Origin: Callaeas wilsoni
Taxonomy: Eukaryota; Chordata; Aves; Passeriformes; Callaeidae
Direction of reading: 5' to 3'
NCBI GenBank assembly: GCA_013398955.1
Contig: VWPU01005343.1
Coordinates: forward strand, 481 to 64,480
Length of the DNA stretch: 64,000 nt
The notes below the pieces were generated by a model, which worked only from the letters and a program-made list of their open reading frames with translations, searched no databases and had not been told where the DNA came from. Every line of letters begins with the position of its first letter. Positions within the stretch are counted from its first letter, which is position 1. Below, in pieces: positions 61,301-64,000 of the stretch. Both the position numbers and the translations under genes were made by a program.

Positions 61301-64000
61301 TACCTAGAAGGTCATTCCAGCCATCATCTTCCCACCCAGGAACTCGTGACTCCTAAAGCTTCAACATATTTTCTAAGTTGCTCAGTTGGAAACGTATTTT
61401 GACTGCAAGAAAGTTTTTCAAACGTTATATGCAGGTTCACTGGTGAATTACTCTGCAGGTACCATCCAATGTTAATATCCTCCTTGCTTTTATAAATGAT
61501 CCATTTAAGTTTATACAGGGATAGAGGCAGGGTCCATGCATTCCTGCCTCAGCACACAAGCAGAGCAGCTTTATATTACCAAGTCTCAGCTTTCTAGCTG
61601 CCAGAGAATCCAGGGCTGGAGTGAGTTTAAAGGTAATTAACCTTGGAGGTCACAGCCCTGTGAGACAGGTCCAACTTCATCCTGCTCTCTCAGAGCCTGT
61701 ATTTCCACCTGGAAGAATCAACACAGTTACTTCAGAAAGCTCCTCAAATAGGCTCCACACTTGCTTCAGTGTGAAAACTTAAGGTCACATGCACTTAGAC
61801 ATACGAACGTGGGCATTGTTTCAGTCAGAGTTACACCACGCTTCACTGGAAGCCACGAAAATATTCCACTTGTGTTGCTGCACTGAAAAGGCACATGAAC
61901 AGAGTTGCACTTCATGAGCTTTGTTGTAACATGACACAGAAGGAGCAGCAGGTTCACCAGCTGTCAGTCAGTGTTCTGCCACCTTCTCATGACTAAGGAC
62001 ACCTCTAGCAGAAGACAACCTCCCTTGCCAGTGCAAAGCAGCACAATACAACTGTATTTAAAACAGACTGAATTTTTGCGGCACATTTCAGCTTGGAGGG
62101 AGAGGACTGCCCTCGATTGCAGGCAGTCCCCACAGCATCCAGGCAAGATCACGTCAGCAGATACTGTTCATTCCTTTCTCAGCAACAGACTCCCGGAGAG
62201 CAGCAGGCTCCTGCAGGAGTTAACCCGCAGTTACACAGGAGAGTTTATCTGTAGAACCACACGTTTTCCTTTTGCTGAAGATGCCTCAGTCATACATAAT
62301 TGAACACAAGAACTGCTATCAATTACTTGCTTGCAGAGACACAAGTCAGCCCATGTAAACTGGCCTCTGACATTACAAATAGCTAACTAAAATAGGAGTT
62401 GTTCCACTGATCCCACCCATTACATCATGGAAATTGTTATTTTGTCATGAAAACTGCCTTAAGTATCCAATTTAATCTCATTAATAGAGGAATGAAGCTC
62501 TCACTTCCAGGACAGCAGCTGCCACTACCTTTGACATACAGAGGAACTCACAGATGTTTTTGGATGCATCAGAGACTACTGGATGCATCTTTAGGAGTAT
62601 AAGGTAGTGTCAGCTTTTCAAACTTACAGTAAAAAGCATTTCTTTAAGCATTTATAGCCAAAGTGTCAAGTAAATAGCTTAATGTCTTGTCTGAAACCTC
62701 TTGCCTTATTTAGGAAGGGGAAAATTAGGCATGTTGAACATTTCATCAATCCAGTATAATCACTAAACAAACCGAGTGAGGAAGACCTTATCTTTCGCAA
62801 TACCAGTAGGAGGGAAGAAGTCACACAAGCCACGGCAGTGCAATCACATCAGCAGCCCCCTCCGCCAGATATTTACAAAAAAGCCTGACTTGGGGAGGGA
62901 AGCAGGAAGTATTCACTAGCATGCTCTTCGAGCTCAAGCACCTGCTCAAGCCATATTTCATTAAATATTTTAGTAGCACTGTCTGATCACAGCAGTGGAA
63001 CATGACGCAGCTCACACTGGAGCAGTTTTTGCAGAGCAGAAAGGATACATGCTGTAACAGTGCAATTCCTTCCCACGGATCCTCATAATGCTGCAGTTAT
63101 TTGTCCGTGCTCTGTACCTAGTGCTGCCTCTCCCTGTAGATCCAAGTCTTGTAACATCTCTTTTCCTGAAGGAGAAAATATCTCCTCTAACATTCAACAT
63201 CCTGTAATATCTTTCCTATCCTTTCCCATTTGTAAGTCCCTGAATTAGCCAGGCTCCAGCAACATTGATTCACTCACCGCACCCAGTGCCAAGTCAGAGC
63301 CTCGGCTAAGTCTTTTCCTCCCCTTCTTTTTCCCTTCTATACATAGAGAATGCAGGAGGCAAAGCACTCCAACAGAAAACTGCCCAATGGAGAGTTTTTC
63401 AAGGTCAAGTAGAGTTTCTGCACCTGCTAAAGGTGGTAACTTAAGGCATGTTAAGAGTTGCAGATCACTGATAACATGAACTTAAGGAAAACTGCTGCAT
63501 TCATGGGAGGTTTAAGTGCAAAGTTGGAAGTAATTTCTTCCCCCAGTACCCTCCCACCATCATATCAGGCAAGGAGAGACTCAATTGTTTTGCGATAAAG
63601 CTTTGAGATCAGGTTACAGATTAAGTGTAGAATTATTCAAATGGCAGACTACTGAAGTTTATTAGTCTGAAAAGCTACACGAATGTCTATCTTCGGTCCC
63701 TTTGTCAAGTCCTCTTCCAGCACAGTCTCCACCGAACACAATCCCAAAGGGGCACTTAATGAATTCTGATGAGAAAGAGGTGGCTATCTCAGACACCTCA
63801 AACAACTGTCTCCAACATCACCTTACTCATTCCTCACCCCTTCGCAACCTCTGTAAGCCCAACAGTTTCTCATCACAGCACATGGCATTTCCAGTTTCCA
63901 CCTCTGCAGCCTCACATGTCCCTCATCCTCAAGGTCCTCATTATCTTCCCATCTTCATGACTTCACACACCTGCACCCCAACGCTCCTCAACCCTCTCAA

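Larger units (their letters stand above)
38029..64000 (-). other. 5' intron or upstream region of SLC45A4, no supported exon
   Basis: About 26 kb of A+T-rich sequence upstream of the first coding exon. I find no coding exon of a known gene, no CpG island and no CR1 copy of clear identity. Supported items are the tandem repeat at 44461-44538, the A/C-rich tracts at 45090-45225 and 58229-58330, and the TA/CTATAT block at 56424-56495. A slightly GC-richer patch lies at about 43790-44270. The mammalian gene has noncoding first exons far upstream, so this is probably mostly 5' UTR intron with the promoter beyond the window. No frame resembles GPR20, which lies on this side in mammals. Confidence 0.7.

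Noticed and set aside
1..64000. Endogenous retrovirus, LTR pair, CRISPR array, rRNA or tRNA gene
   Set aside because: I looked for paired LTR ends, retroviral motifs, regular direct repeats with spacers and RNA gene signatures and found none that I could support by eye.

Overview
This window is vertebrate nuclear DNA, almost certainly from a bird. The evidence is the presence of several CR1 (chicken repeat 1) LINE 3' ends carrying the typical ATTCTATG-type terminal repeat, the multi-exon gene structure with GT-AG introns, and A+T-rich noncoding DNA with scattered microsatellites. No operons, CRISPR arrays, rRNA or tRNA genes were seen.

One gene can be supported: SLC45A4, on the minus strand. 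Its seven coding exons run right to left (37785-38028, 13622-13810, 11082-11261, 9896-10971, 9697-9796, 8434-8645, 7222-7584). They join at clean GT-AG sites into one 787-residue open frame for a 12-helix major-facilitator transporter of the SLC45 family, with a large basic and acidic cytoplasmic loop encoded by the 1,076-bp fourth coding exon. The 3' UTR is about 5.8 kb long and probably ends near 1440, just past an AATAAA (minus strand) at 1457-1462.

Layout: 1-782 is a CR1 fragment with a second CR1 end inside it; 783-1440 is unassigned spacer between SLC45A4 and its left-hand neighbour; 1440-7221 is 3' UTR; 7222-13810 is the compact cluster of coding exons 7 to 2; 13811-37784 is a 24-kb first coding intron; 37785-38028 is the first coding exon; 38029-64000 is 5' intron or upstream sequence with no recognisable exon and no CpG-island promoter. 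The true 5' end of the gene is probably beyond the right edge.

The most interesting structural points are noncoding. An inverted pair of similar CR1 copies flanks coding exons 2-5; a circle of those exons would be 1,545 nt and would keep the reading frame. A CR1 3' end sits within about 25 nt of the exon 6 splice acceptor. A/C-only tracts lie repeatedly on the same strand, antisense to the gene. There is also a 41-bp hairpin with perfect 13-bp arms and a 39-bp tandem duplication. I did not find a convincing previously undescribed system.
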